A DNA stretch of 64,000 bases from an uncultured Chitinophagaceae bacterium (GCA_937907395.1 CALCII010000011.1:124001-188000), one strand, 5' to 3'; numbered from the stretch's first letter, positions 7,961 to 16,880 are shown. The notes: generated by a model from the sequence alone, not told the origin. Translations and numbers: made by a program.

Positions 7961-10414
7961 ATGAAATATCTGGCCTTTCTTTTATGCTTGTTGCTTTCCG
8001 GAGCCACCTATGCTCAAACAGAAGTAAAAGGGCGCATCCGCTTTCAAATTGTAAACAAAGAGCAACACCCGTTGGAAAATGCAACGGCCGAGCTGCTGAG
8101 AAACAAAGACAGTTCCTTGGTAAAAACGGCATTGTCTGATAAAGCCGGTTTTGCTGAATTTGAAAACCTGCAGCCGGGATCCTATCTCATCCGCACTACA
8201 TTAATTAATCATCAATCCAACCTTTCAGCCGGGATACTGATTACTGCCGATGAGCCTCAGCCATCCGTACCGGTTGTTGTACTGGTGCCGGCAGCTGTAC
8301 AATTGAAAGGAATTGAAGTAACCGGGGCGAAGAAACCATTTTTACAACGGCTTTCGGACCGCATCATCGTCAACGTTGAAAACAGTGTGATCAATGCCGG
8401 CAGCACTGCATTGGATGTGCTGGAACGTTCGCCGGGAATTGTTGTGGACCAGAATGATAACATCAGTATGCGTGGCCGTTCCGGTGTTATTATTATGATT
8501 GATGGAAAACCATCCCCTATGAGTGGTGCCGACCTGGTGAATTACCTGCGCAGCCTTCCTTCCAATGCTATTGAGCGCATTGAACTGATCACAAATCCAT
8601 CCTCAAAGTATGATGCAGCGGGTAATGCCGGTATCATTGATATACGAATGAAAAAAGACCAGCGTTATGGTACCAATGGTTCGGTTACGGCAGGTTACGG
8701 ACAAGGAGTATATCCCAAAGCAAATACAGGAATCAACTTCAATACAAGAAATAAAAAACTGAATGTTTTTGGCGGATACAATTATTCGTACAGAATGGGA
8801 TTAAATCATTTGATACTGGATCGTAATTTTTTTACAGATGGAGTGTTTACAGGAAAGGATAACAAAGACAATTACACCAAGATTCCTATGAATTTTCAAA
8901 CCATCCGTTTTGGTGCGGACTGGTATGCTTCTTCCAAAACAATTCTGGGCATGGTGGTGAACAGCAACATCAGTAAAATTGATCCTTTTAACCGTAACAG
9001 TTCTACTGTAAGTGATAACAACAAAGAACCCGTTTTTAATTTTAACACACAAACGGGCAACCATAACCGAAATAATAATGTGGTAACCAACTTCAACCTG
9101 AAACACACGTTCGACAGTACAGGTAAAGAACTTACTGCCGATCTTGACCTTGGTTATTTTGGAACGGAAAATAATTCATCAGTTGCAACACAATATTATA
9201 AACTGGATGGAACGCAGTTACAACCGAACTATTTATTAGATGGTTTCCAGGATGGAAAACTGCAACTCGCCACAATGAAGGCAGATTATGTACATCCATT
9301 TAAGAAACAAACAAAGCTGGAAGCCGGATTTAAAACCAGTTGGGTGAAAACCGATAATGATGCCCGCTTTTTTGATATGAGCAACGGCACACCTCAGGAT
9401 GATGTAAATAAAACCAATCACTTTTACTATAACGAAAACATCAATGCTGCCTATGTGAACTTTAAAAGAGCGTATAAAAAATTTGATTTCCAGGTTGGCC
9501 TCAGGGCAGAGAATACAAATGTGAAAACAAGACAGGTCAAAGGTGATATCCGCTGGGATTCTTCCTATACGCAGCTTTTCCCCAGTGCCTTTTTTAATTA
9601 TAAAGTAAAAGAAGATCAAACCCTTGGGCTTTCTGTGAGCAGGCGAATTGACAGGCCCAACTATTCACAGCTCAATCCCTTTTTATTCCTGATTGATGTA
9701 ACCACTTATGCTACCGGCAACCCATCCCTCTTGCCACAATTCACCTGGAGTTACGAACTCAGCTACACCATGAAAAGCATCAATATCACTTTTGGCTACA
9801 GCCATACCAGCAAAAACCAGAATGTTGTGATTGCCCGGTTTAAAGAAGTGTTTCCTAATATTCCTGCCGATGATAATATAACCGTACAGATTCCTGTGAA
9901 TCTTACTTCATCTGATTATTACGGTGTAACAATTGCAGCACCTGTACGTATCACTAAATGGTGGAACATGATGAACAATGCGAACCTGTTCTATAATCAT
10001 TTTAATGGCAACCTTTCCGGAACCACTTTAAACAACGGACGTGTAGCTGTGAATCTGAGCACCAACCAAACGTTTACGTTGAAAAAAGGATGGACAATTG
10101 AAATGAGTGGAAATTATAATTCGGGCGGTTTGTATGGATTTACATCTTTTCGTCCGCAATGGGCCGTGGGTGCAGGAGCACAAAAAACTTTTCTGAAAGG
10201 AAAAGGACAGGTTCGGTTAAACGTATCTGATCTCTTCTGGACCAATTTGCCAAGAGGAACAATAACGTATAACAATTATGTTGAATACTGGAGAGCATAC
10301 CGTGAAACCAGAGTAGCTAATCTGAGTCTTACGTATCGCTTTGGCAGCAATAAAATACAACAGGCAAGAAGAAGAACGCTGGGATCGGAAGAAGAACGCC
10401 AGCGTGCACAATAA
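7961..10414 (+). CDS. Outer-membrane beta-barrel protein with N-terminal carboxypeptidase-regulatory-like and plug domains
   Basis: An 817-residue TonB-dependent-receptor-like protein (the OMP_b-brl_3 type common in Bacteroidota). It starts with a signal peptide (MKYLAFLLCLLLSGATYAQ). Residues about 20-110 form a CarboxypepD_reg/CNA-B-like fold (LENATAELLRNKDSSLVKTA, LQPGSYLIRTT). Residues 115-230 form a plug (TALDVLERSPGIVVDQNDN, MRGRSGVIIMIDGKP, IERIELITNPSSKYDAAGNA). The remaining 580 residues are amphipathic strands of a barrel. No SusD gene is adjacent, so it is probably not a glycan utilisation SusC; the ligand is unknown. Monocistronic, followed by a hairpin; the AraC gene downstream is convergent. 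Confidence 0.85.
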   Translation: MKYLAFLLCLLLSGATYAQTEVKGRIRFQIVNKEQHPLENATAELLRNKDSSLVKTALSDKAGFAEFENLQPGSYLIRTTLINHQSNLSAGILITADEPQPSVPVVVLVPAAVQLKGIEVTGAKKPFLQRLSDRIIVNVENSVINAGSTALDVLERSPGIVVDQNDNISMRGRSGVIIMIDGKPSPMSGADLVNYLRSLPSNAIERIELITNPSSKYDAAGNAGIIDIRMKKDQRYGTNGSVTAGYGQGVYPKANTGINFNTRNKKLNVFGGYNYSYRMGLNHLILDRNFFTDGVFTGKDNKDNYTKIPMNFQTIRFGADWYASSKTILGMVVNSNISKIDPFNRNSSTVSDNNKEPVFNFNTQTGNHNRNNNVVTNFNLKHTFDSTGKELTADLDLGYFGTENNSSVATQYYKLDGTQLQPNYLLDGFQDGKLQLATMKADYVHPFKKQTKLEAGFKTSWVKTDNDARFFDMSNGTPQDDVNKTNHFYYNENINAAYVNFKRAYKKFDFQVGLRAENTNVKTRQVKGDIRWDSSYTQLFPSAFFNYKVKEDQTLGLSVSRRIDRPNYSQLNPFLFLIDVTTYATGNPSLLPQFTWSYELSYTMKSINITFGYSHTSKNQNVVIARFKEVFPNIPADDNITVQIPVNLTSSDYYGVTIAAPVRITKWWNMMNNANLFYNHFNGNLSGTTLNNGRVAVNLSTNQTFTLKKGWTIEMSGNYNSGGLYGFTSFRPQWAVGAGAQKTFLKGKGQVRLNVSDLFWTNLPRGTITYNNYVEYWRAYRETRVANLSLTYRFGSNKIQQARRRTLGSEEERQRAQ

Positions 10415-10443
10415 AATGCTTTTTATTTCTCATGTTGATTACG

Positions 10444-10463
10444 GGCTGGTATTCTTACCGGCC
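10444..10463 (+). terminator. Hairpin between convergent receptor and AraC genes
   Basis: GGCTGGTA (10444-10451), TTCT loop, TACCGGCC (10456-10463): 8 bp including one G-T pair. The T tract after it on the plus strand is interrupted (TTCTTCATTT). Confidence 0.5.
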
Positions 10464-10467
10464 TTCT

Positions 10468-11313
10468 TCATTTGAGACTCTTTAATAACAGAAGATGCGG
10501 TTGCAGTTGCTTCAATCCTTTCTTTTCCAGAAACTGGGTGAGGTGTTTGTAAAAATGACTGTAATCGTAGTAATTATAATTGCTGAAATGAAAATCGCCG
10601 GGCGAAGAAATGATGTGTTGCACTGCTTTACGAATACGAAGTACCTGCAATGCTTTTTTAGTGCTTACACCTGTTGCCGATTCGAAGTATCGTTGTAAAG
10701 TGCGACTGGAAATTTTATAACGCACCGCAATATCCTCAACCGATTCGTTAAAGTAACAGGTGCGAAGCGCATTCTCAATAACAGACGTTACAATCCTTAT
10801 TGGATCCAGTGAACTTTCCTGTTGCTCAATCACTTGTTCATAATGGCGGGAAATCAGTTTCACCCTTTGTTGAAAAGTGGCTGCTTCTCTCACCTGTTTG
10901 ATCAGGCCTGGTTCTATGAGGTAGCTTAAGGGATAAATGCGGTCCCGGTATTCGGAGAAGTTGACTTTCTTTTCAAAGATCACCGGACTTACTTTGAACT
11001 TGATTCCAAACAAACAATTTCCTTCTGTGTGAAAGGCTTCAATCAGATTAAGCCTTGGAAGAAATCCATCCTGTTTCAGTAACACTTTATGGTTGTTTAC
11101 CTGTATGTGAAAGGGCGTTCCCAGGTTAATAAGATAGGTATAACCAATATTGGGAAACAACAGATCACTGAAACCACCCGGGTTGGTTTTCCACAAAGGA
11201 TCAAACTTTGTTTGCCAGATAAAATCGATAAACAAACTAAGCTTGCCTGTTGGGTAAATGCGGTTGTAACAGGTATCAAAATGTTTTGTATGAACAAATT
11301 CTATATGCTGCAC
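10468..11313 (-). CDS. AraC-family transcriptional regulator
   Basis: A 281-residue regulator whose C-terminal third (about residues 175-265) carries the two helix-turn-helix units of the AraC/XylS family: NESVEDIAVRYKISSRTLQRYFESATG is the first, and LRIRKAVQHIIS leads into the second, NYYDYSHFYKHLTQFLEKK. The N-terminal part (residues 1-165) resembles the poorly characterised sensing half of Bacteroidota AraC proteins of the DUF6597 kind and contains no obvious cupin metal site. The start is GTG (minus strand, at 11313); no ATG gives a complete N-terminus. Target genes are not evident; the nearest neighbours are the outer-membrane receptor and a small membrane protein. Confidence 0.85.
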   Translation of the reverse strand: MQHIEFVHTKHFDTCYNRIYPTGKLSLFIDFIWQTKFDPLWKTNPGGFSDLLFPNIGYTYLINLGTPFHIQVNNHKVLLKQDGFLPRLNLIEAFHTEGNCLFGIKFKVSPVIFEKKVNFSEYRDRIYPLSYLIEPGLIKQVREAATFQQRVKLISRHYEQVIEQQESSLDPIRIVTSVIENALRTCYFNESVEDIAVRYKISSRTLQRYFESATGVSTKKALQVLRIRKAVQHIISSPGDFHFSNYNYYDYSHFYKHLTQFLEKKGLKQLQPHLLLLKSLK

Positions 11314-11392
11314 GCAGCAAAGAAAATGTTTAACGCTGTGTGGTATTCGTTAAATTGGATAAACGGTATAAGTAAAACGATGAGTTCGGGAA

Positions 11393-11611
11393 TTAAGCCG
11401 TTTTCATGCGAACCACTTCTGTCTTTTCGTTTGTGAGTTGCTGTGAGTTGTATTCGTATTGCTTCATCAGTTCTTTGCTTACGCTGTTGAGCTTGGAGCG
11501 CAATTGTTTAATTCTGATCCGCATCAGATAGTAAGCAAGAATAAAACCTAAAGCAAAAGCGTGAGAAGCAATGAAGAAAAACTCAGAGCTGGTAACCAAA
11601 TCGTAAAGCAT
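11393..11611 (-). CDS. Small single-pass membrane protein with coiled-coil tail
   Basis: A 72-residue product with a hydrophobic helix at residues 9-29 (SEFFFIASHAFALGFILAYY) followed by RIRIKQLRSKLNSVSKELMK and a charged helical tail that looks like a coiled coil. It is next to, and on the same strand as, the AraC gene with about 80 bp between. The composition and clean ATG support a real gene; no function can be assigned. Confidence 0.6.
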   Translation of the reverse strand: MLYDLVTSSEFFFIASHAFALGFILAYYLMRIRIKQLRSKLNSVSKELMKQYEYNSQQLTNEKTEVVRMKTA

Positions 11612-11818
11612 AGGATATTATTTTGATGTAAACCAAAAACCTGAAGATGAATATAATCGCTTAAAAACAGATTCCATAAGGGTTCTTACAAGTGCTTTTA
11701 CGTTTCTAAGGTTTTTCACGTACCGGAAATGAAAAAAGTACCAATCCTTTTTTATCTTGAAGCGGTAAAGCTTCGGTTACACATACGGGGCAGCCTTTAT
11801 TACTCTAACCAAACTTTC

Positions 11819-13039
11819 ATGCAAAACTGGTCATCAAATCTTTTTCAATCGGCTGTAATTGTTAGTGCCCTCGGTTTTTTTGTGGATGTATATGATTTGC
11901 TGTTGTTTGGCATTTTAAGAAAACCAAGTCTGCAGTCCTTAGGCTTATCGCCGGAACAGGTATTGTCGCAGGGCGAATTCATCATATCAGTTCAAATGAT
12001 TGGTTTGCTGGTGGGTGGAGTAATCTGGGGCGTATTAGGTGATAAAAAGGGAAGGTTGAGCGTATTGTTCGGATCCATTCTTTTATACTCCCTGGCCAAT
12101 ATTGCAAACGGCATGGTGACCAATACCACACAATATGCACTACTTCGTTTCATTGCGGGAGTGGGACTGGCAGGCGAACTGGGTGCTGGTATTACATTGG
12201 TGAGCGAACTATTACCCAAAGAAAAAAGAGGCATAGCTTCTTCGATGATTGCAGGCTTTGGCATTTTCGGTGCAGTAACCGCCTTCCTCCTGAATAAAAT
12301 GTTTGACTGGAGAACCTGTTATTATATCGGCGGAGGTATGGGGCTGGTGCTATTATTACTTCGGGTATCCGTTCACGAGAGTGGCTTATATCACAACCTG
12401 AAAGAAAAGAATGTACAGAAAGGAAATTTCCTGATGTTTTTCACAAACAAAGACCGCTTTCTGCGTTACATGCGGTGTGTGGTGATTGGGTTGCCCGCCT
12501 GGTATATCATAGGTGTGCTGGTTACCTTTAGTGATCAGTTTGGAAAAGAGCTGGGCATTGAAGGAATTGACCCCGGCCGGGCTATTATGTTTCAGTACAT
12601 GGCAATTGCTTTTGGCGATTTAAGTGTTGGACTGCTGAGCCAATGGTTACAAAGCCGGAAAAAAGCATTGTTTATTTTTTACGGCATTACCATCTTATTT
12701 ACAACGCTCTACTTTCTGCAGCAAGGCGGTTCTTCTTCCACATTTTACTGGATTTGTGCCGGGCTGGGTTATGGTACCGGGTTTAGTGTTGTGTATATAA
12801 CCATGAGTGCAGAGCAGTTTGGAACCAATCTCAGGGCCAGTGCCGCCATCAGCATTCCCAATATGGTTCGTGGTGCGTTGCCATTAATTTTATTACTGTT
12901 TAAAACAATACGGGAAGCTGTAGGAAGTTATTTAACTGGTGGAAGGATTACCGGAGCCATATTAATGAGTATGGCTATCATAGCAGCTTATTACACAAAG
13001 GAAACATTCGGGAAAGACCTCGATTTTACGGAATCATAA
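11819..13039 (+). CDS. Major facilitator superfamily transporter
   Basis: A 406-residue inner-membrane carrier with about 12 hydrophobic segments. The characteristic loop between TM2 and TM3 is visible (WGVLGDKKGRLSVLFGS, the G-D-K-K-G-R form), as is the TM5-end segment PKEKRGIASSMIAG. This fits the metabolite:H+ symporter/sugar transporter-like branch (NiaP/MhpT-like); the substrate cannot be read. The ATG at 11819 is preferred over one at 11729, whose extra 30 residues are polar and atypical; a degenerate TTTC lies directly before it. Followed by a strong terminator. No enzyme gene is co-transcribed to suggest a substrate. Confidence 0.82.
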   Translation: MQNWSSNLFQSAVIVSALGFFVDVYDLLLFGILRKPSLQSLGLSPEQVLSQGEFIISVQMIGLLVGGVIWGVLGDKKGRLSVLFGSILLYSLANIANGMVTNTTQYALLRFIAGVGLAGELGAGITLVSELLPKEKRGIASSMIAGFGIFGAVTAFLLNKMFDWRTCYYIGGGMGLVLLLLRVSVHESGLYHNLKEKNVQKGNFLMFFTNKDRFLRYMRCVVIGLPAWYIIGVLVTFSDQFGKELGIEGIDPGRAIMFQYMAIAFGDLSVGLLSQWLQSRKKALFIFYGITILFTTLYFLQQGGSSSTFYWICAGLGYGTGFSVVYITMSAEQFGTNLRASAAISIPNMVRGALPLILLLFKTIREAVGSYLTGGRITGAILMSMAIIAAYYTKETFGKDLDFTES

Positions 13040-13052
13040 TGAACTAAAAAGG

Positions 13053-13078
13053 AAAATCCCGCCGGAAGGCGGGATTTT
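13053..13078 (+). terminator. Strong bidirectional terminator after the MFS gene
   Basis: AAAATCCCGCC (13053-13063), GGAA loop, GGCGGGATTTT (13068-13078): an 11-bp perfect stem with a GNRA-type loop on the plus strand. On the minus strand it is followed by CTTTTT, so it could also end a transcript from element A. Confidence 0.85.
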
Positions 13079-13080
13079 CT

Positions 13081-13360
13081 ATGGCTTCAATTTCTTTTTT
13101 GCTTTCTTATAGTCCGTTTTCGTTTGGTACAGAAGCCGTGGTTTTTTCATGTGGGCCTATTGGCCAGGAATTGGATTTAACTTGGTTTTCATCAGGATTT
13201 AAGTAACTGTTTTTGGTTTTTGTCAGGTTGTTGTCTTTCGACAATACATAGGTACGACAGCTTTTTTCTCATTCCAAGAAACAAGAAGAAAAGAAAATAA
13301 AAATGAAGGCTCCCCCATGCGGGCCATAAGGGGTAACCCCTAAATGAAGGCTCCTGTAGG
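13081..13360. ncRNA. Structured non-coding element A (paralog of the element at 14.1 kb)
   Basis: No convincing gene lies between the MFS terminator and the lipoprotein start. Instead the stretch aligns along its length with 14081-14320. Visible helices: ATGGCTTC (13081-13088) with GAAGCCGT (13132-13139); GGCC (13154-13157) with GGCC (13162-13165); TTGTC-TTTC-GACAA (13231-13244); and CCCC (13312-13315) with GGGG (13330-13333), the latter also able to pair with CCCC (13337-13340). AAATGAAGGCTCC occurs twice around the last helix. Unpaired stretches are T-rich on plus, so A-rich if the RNA is on minus. Orientation is unresolved. It could be a small RNA or a 5' leader of the lipoprotein gene. 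Confidence 0.55.
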
Positions 13361-13503
13361 AAAAGAATCTTTAGAAATAACCGGCTGTAAACTTTCATTT
13401 CTCTTATAAAGGTTCTATTTTACTGAACGCTTACAACTACCTCTTCTTCCACTTACAGGAAACCGTTCCCCCGTATTTCATTTTTCACATTAAATCATCT
13501 CGT

Positions 13504-14031
13504 ATGAAACAAATCCTTTTTTGCCTTTGCATTATCATGACTTTGCTTGCCTGTAATCAACAGGAAAAAACGGCTGAGAACAAAGAATCAAAAGCCGCTT
13601 CATCTGTAACGCTTCCTTACACAGCCGAATATACCAGCAACTGGAGCGATGATGTATCCGATGAAGACCTGGCGATGGTGTTAACTACTTACAAACACTG
13701 GTCCGAAGGAAATCTTGATGGACTGGCAGCTTCCATGGCCGATACTGTGGAATTAAATATGGCCAGCGGAACACATGGTAATTACAGTAATGCCGATCTG
13801 AAAAAAATGTGGGGCCTTTACCGTGACAGTTTAAGTAAGATTGAAATTAAAATGGAAACCTGGCGCAAAATGCACGCTGTAGATAAGAAAGAAAGCTATG
13901 TGGTAACCTGGTACAAAGAATATGATACGTATAAAGACGGACGTATTGATTCGGCAGAATACCACGATATCAATATGATTAAAGACGGAAAAATAAAGTG
14001 GTACAGCACGTTCAAACAACCACTTAAATAA
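13504..14031 (+). CDS. Lipoprotein with a SnoaL/NTF2-like fold
   Basis: A 175-residue lipoprotein: MKQILFCLCIIMTLLAC is a type II signal peptide with lipobox LLAC, followed by a short Gln/Lys/Glu-rich tether. The body (DEDLAMVLTTYKHWSEGNLDG, LAASMADTVELNMASG, and a terminal IKDGKIKWYSTFKQ) matches the cone-shaped NTF2/SnoaL-like fold seen in many small ligand-binding or polyketide-cyclase-like proteins. No catalytic residues stand out. It lies between structured elements A and B, each bounded by a terminator, so it is probably transcribed alone. Ligand unknown. Confidence 0.75.
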   Translation: MKQILFCLCIIMTLLACNQQEKTAENKESKAASSVTLPYTAEYTSNWSDDVSDEDLAMVLTTYKHWSEGNLDGLAASMADTVELNMASGTHGNYSNADLKKMWGLYRDSLSKIEIKMETWRKMHAVDKKESYVVTWYKEYDTYKDGRIDSAEYHDINMIKDGKIKWYSTFKQPLK

Positions 14032-14051
14032 CGGGGCTTGCTAGAAAAGAT

Positions 14052-14074
14052 AAACCCGCCTTTTTGGCGGGTTT
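14052..14074 (+). terminator. Terminator after the SnoaL-like lipoprotein gene
   Basis: AAACCCGCC (14052-14060), TTTTT loop, GGCGGGTTT (14066-14074), then TTCTATT. On the minus strand a T-rich run (TTTATCTTTT) also follows the stem. Confidence 0.8.
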
Positions 14075-14080
14075 TCTATT

Positions 14081-14320
14081 ATGACTTCCAAAGTAGTTTG
14101 TTTTTTATTCGGTTTTCTTTTTCAGGTACGGAAGTCATTTTTTGGTTTTTCGCAACGGCCTGTTTTCATGGGCCAGGATTTGGATTTTTTACTGTTGGTT
14201 TTTGGTAGGATTGGATTGCTGATACGATGTTACGACCGTTTTTGAGCTTATGCAAGAAAAGAAAACAACTGTTTTTGAAAATGAGTGTACCCGTAGCAAG
14301 CGACTAAGGGGTACTACTTA
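14081..14320. ncRNA. Structured non-coding element B (paralog of the element at 13.1 kb)
   Basis: Second copy of the element at 13081-13360. ATGACTTCC (14081-14089) pairs perfectly with GGAAGTCAT (14130-14138) in the position where element A has ATGGCTTC/GAAGCCGT; a G-C pair in A is an A-T pair in B, a compensatory change. GGCC (14157-14160) pairs with GGCC (14171-14174). GTACCC (14287-14292) pairs with GGGTAC (14309-14314), replacing the C4/G4 helix of element A. Shared linear blocks include GGCCAGGA-TTGGATTT, TACGAC-GTTTTT and TAAGGGGTA. It ends about 60 nt before the PfkB-kinase gene. Strand and role unresolved. Confidence 0.55.
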
Positions 14321-14381
14321 AAAACATCTTGATTCACTTATATTTTCATTGTTCTTACCTTCATGATTCATTCTATTTTTC

Positions 14382-15314
14382 ATGCAAACAGTCTTTATAA
14401 TTGGTGGTACCACCTTCGACCACATCATTCATTTGCCACAACTCCCCCAGCCCAGGCCACAAACTATTCATGAAGCGCCTTTTCATGAAGGAACAGGCTC
14501 TACCGGATCAGGAAAAGCACTGAACCTGCACCGGCTGGGAGTACCTCTTGAATTTTATAGTGTTCTTGGACAAGATAGCTATGGTGCATACATTGAAAAG
14601 GATCTTCGGCAAGCAGGTGTGAAAGCATTTTATGATTATGACCCTAAAGGAACAGAACGCCATGTAAATATCATGGATGCAGAAGGCAACCGTATTTCAA
14701 TGTTTGTAACACAATCATCGGAAACAATAGAATATGATCTGCCCCGCATAGAATCGGCTATACGTGACAGTGATATACTGGTGCTCAATATTATTTCCTA
14801 TTGCCGTGGATTGGCTTCGTTGGTAAAACAATCCGGAAAACCAGTCTGGACCGATCTGCATGATTACGATGGTACAAACAGCTACCACAATGATTTTATT
14901 GAAGCTTCAGACTACATTCATCTCAGTTCAGATAATCTTCCCGATTATAAACCAGTTATGCAACGATTCATCGACAAGGGAAAAAAGCTGGTGGTATGTA
15001 CACATGGAAAAGCCGGAGTAACGGTTCTCACACCCACAGGTGAATGGCTGGAACAGGCCGCATTAACCCATTTTCCACTGGTTGATGCCAATGGTGCCGG
15101 CGATGCCTTTTTCTCCGGTTTTTTGTGGGGCTGGATGCAACAACTTCCTCTACAGCAATGCATGCAATATGGTTCAGTGTGTGCAGCGCTATGTGTGGGA
15201 TCAAAAGAGTTGAGTGCGACGAATTTAAGTGCAGAAATATTAAAAGAAGAATGGAAGAAAGAATATAGAAGGAACAAGTCAGGATTCCGTTTTTTTGATT
15301 CCGGTTTTTGTTAA
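14382..15314 (+). CDS. PfkB/ribokinase-family carbohydrate kinase
   Basis: A 310-residue cytoplasmic kinase of the ribokinase fold that phosphorylates a sugar or nucleoside using ATP. The N-terminal substrate lid has GGTTFDHIIHLPQLPQPRPQ and TGSTGSGKALNLHRLG (family G-G-A-x-N-x-A region). The C-terminal motif LVDANGAGDAFFSGFLWG contains the GAGD anion hole and catalytic Asp; the usual D-T-x-G-A-G-D is D-A-N-G-A-G-D. Substrate cannot be deduced. The 3' end overlaps the convergent cvfB-like gene by 36 bp, so antisense pairing of the two mRNA tails is possible. Confidence 0.88.
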   Translation: MQTVFIIGGTTFDHIIHLPQLPQPRPQTIHEAPFHEGTGSTGSGKALNLHRLGVPLEFYSVLGQDSYGAYIEKDLRQAGVKAFYDYDPKGTERHVNIMDAEGNRISMFVTQSSETIEYDLPRIESAIRDSDILVLNIISYCRGLASLVKQSGKPVWTDLHDYDGTNSYHNDFIEASDYIHLSSDNLPDYKPVMQRFIDKGKKLVVCTHGKAGVTVLTPTGEWLEQAALTHFPLVDANGAGDAFFSGFLWGWMQQLPLQQCMQYGSVCAALCVGSKELSATNLSAEILKEEWKKEYRRNKSGFRFFDSGFC

Positions 15315-16112
15315 TTCTATTTTACGTTCCTTATACAATTTACCAACCGTCATCTTGAAGGTTTTTTTACTCATGCCAAACACTCGGTAAATATCATCTG
15401 GGTCGCTTTTATCATGGTAGGGAAGATAACCATTGTGCTGATCCAGTAAACGTAATATGGTTTCTGTTTCATCGTCTACTTTCTGATAACCTTGTTTGCC
15501 AAGTACCACATCAATTTTATGATCCGGACGAATGGTTTTAATAAACCCATCTGCTTTATCACCAATATTCAACTCCCGGAACACTTCATCAAAGTACAGC
15601 AACCCTATGTGTTTTTTGTTGATGATAACAGAATAACCAATTTCTGTTTTACGGTACACAATTAATTCAACCGCATCTTTTTCTTTTACCGTTAACTCAT
15701 CGTTACTCAACAAGTGTTCAATGTATTGAGAAGCTGCAATACGTCCTGTTTGTTCATCAATGTACAGGTGAACCAGGTATTCTCCTCCCAGTCGCATGGG
15801 ACTGATTTGTTTGCTTTTGGGCACCAGCAGGTCTTTCATTAAACCCCAGTCGAGAAAAGCGCCATGCGGACTAAGACCCACAACTTTCATCAGGGCGAAG
15901 TCGCCCACGACTGCATGAGGGTGCTGGGTTGTTGCAATAAGCCTGTTTTCAGAATCGTGATATACAAATACCGTAAGTTCATCGCCGGGTTTTGTTCCTC
16001 TGGGTACAAAACGTTTGGGTAACAGAATTCCTTCTTTCCCATCATTCAAATAAGCACCTGCATCTTTTATGCGGTCTACAATCAGACGGTTGTATTGTCC
16101 TACCTGTACCAT
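15279..16112 (-). CDS. S1-domain RNA-binding protein of the CvfB family
   Basis: A 277-residue protein with tandem S1-like OB domains and a C-terminal winged helix, as in Staphylococcus aureus CvfB, an RNA-binding virulence regulator. Visible features: FVPRGTKPGDELTVFVYHD in the first domain, MKVVGLSPHGAFLDWGLMKD in the second, FIKTIRPDHKIDVVLGKQGY in the third, and a terminal wHTH (DPDDIYRVFGMSKKTFKMTV, then GKLYKERKIEL). Probably affects RNA stability or translation, but its targets in this organism are unknown. Transcribed toward and overlapping the PfkB gene; the SGNH lipoprotein gene follows 40 bp upstream on the same strand. Confidence 0.88.
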   Translation of the reverse strand: MVQVGQYNRLIVDRIKDAGAYLNDGKEGILLPKRFVPRGTKPGDELTVFVYHDSENRLIATTQHPHAVVGDFALMKVVGLSPHGAFLDWGLMKDLLVPKSKQISPMRLGGEYLVHLYIDEQTGRIAASQYIEHLLSNDELTVKEKDAVELIVYRKTEIGYSVIINKKHIGLLYFDEVFRELNIGDKADGFIKTIRPDHKIDVVLGKQGYQKVDDETETILRLLDQHNGYLPYHDKSDPDDIYRVFGMSKKTFKMTVGKLYKERKIELTKTGIKKTES

Positions 16113-16152
16113 GTAAAACGAAGATACAGATACTAACTGTTCCGGATAAGCC

Positions 16153-16854
16153 TTACTTTAAAAGAGGAAGTATCATGAGAGTTAAACGTTCGGCCCATTT
16201 GCGGTATTCAATGCCGGACAGATGCAGGCTATCTGCCGCCAGCAAACTTCGGTTTGTCAGCGCTTCTCTTGTAGATGCCGTTATATCAAGGTAGGGACAT
16301 TTGTACTGCAGCGAAACGGATCTGTTTATAAAGTTGAACCAATCAATTTCACGACTGATACGCCCTCTGTCGAACGAAGCGGCAAAAGGTGTTACGCTGT
16401 AATCTGGAATAGAAAGTACAAATACATGCGATGGTTTATTGTTAGCCAATTCAATGGCTTTGAGTAACAGTTGAGTAAAACGTAACCGGTATCCCGTTGT
16501 ATCATTAAATTGAAACTGATCGTTCACGCCTATAAGCAAACTCACTATAGTATGAGAGGAAGGGTTGCTGGTTTGTATTGCATTTTGCAACGATTGTGTG
16601 GTCCAGCCGGTGGTTGCAATATAATCCGGTGTTCGGATTGTAACTCCGTTTTTGCGTAGCAATTCTGTTGTTTGTGTGGGATAACGATTGGTATCGGCAA
16701 CGCTTTGTCCAATCGTGTAGGAATCGCCCAATGCCAGCCATGTGTGTTCACTGGCTGTTGGTGTTACAATTACCGGTGGTGGTACAGAAGAAGTACTGCG
16801 GTTGCACGCAGTTGCAACACAGATGAACAAGAGTATGTAGAACCAGTGCTTCAT
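16153..16854 (-). CDS. SGNH/GDSL-family hydrolase lipoprotein
   Basis: A 233-residue lipid-anchored esterase-like enzyme. MKHWFYILLFICVATAC is a type II signal peptide (lipobox VATAC); the ATG at 16854 is chosen because the longer frame from 16920 would extend upstream into the terminator hairpin and mask the signal. SGNH blocks: LALGDSYTIGQSV (nucleophile Ser), GWTTQSL (Gly block), LLIGVNDQFQ (Asn block), and SLHLSGIEY near the C-terminus with catalytic Asp and His (DSLHLS). Acts in the cell envelope on an ester or acyl substrate that cannot be named. It is preceded on its own strand by a terminator and an RNA-like region that might act as its leader. Confidence 0.85.
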   Translation of the reverse strand: MKHWFYILLFICVATACNRSTSSVPPPVIVTPTASEHTWLALGDSYTIGQSVADTNRYPTQTTELLRKNGVTIRTPDYIATTGWTTQSLQNAIQTSNPSSHTIVSLLIGVNDQFQFNDTTGYRLRFTQLLLKAIELANNKPSHVFVLSIPDYSVTPFAASFDRGRISREIDWFNFINRSVSLQYKCPYLDITASTREALTNRSLLAADSLHLSGIEYRKWAERLTLMILPLLK

Positions 16855-16880
16855 GAATTTAAAACCAACAAAAGAAAGAA

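Noticed and set aside
13192..13398. 68-residue minus-strand frame over element A
   Set aside because: The corresponding frame in paralogous element B is broken by stops, and conservation follows helices, not codons.
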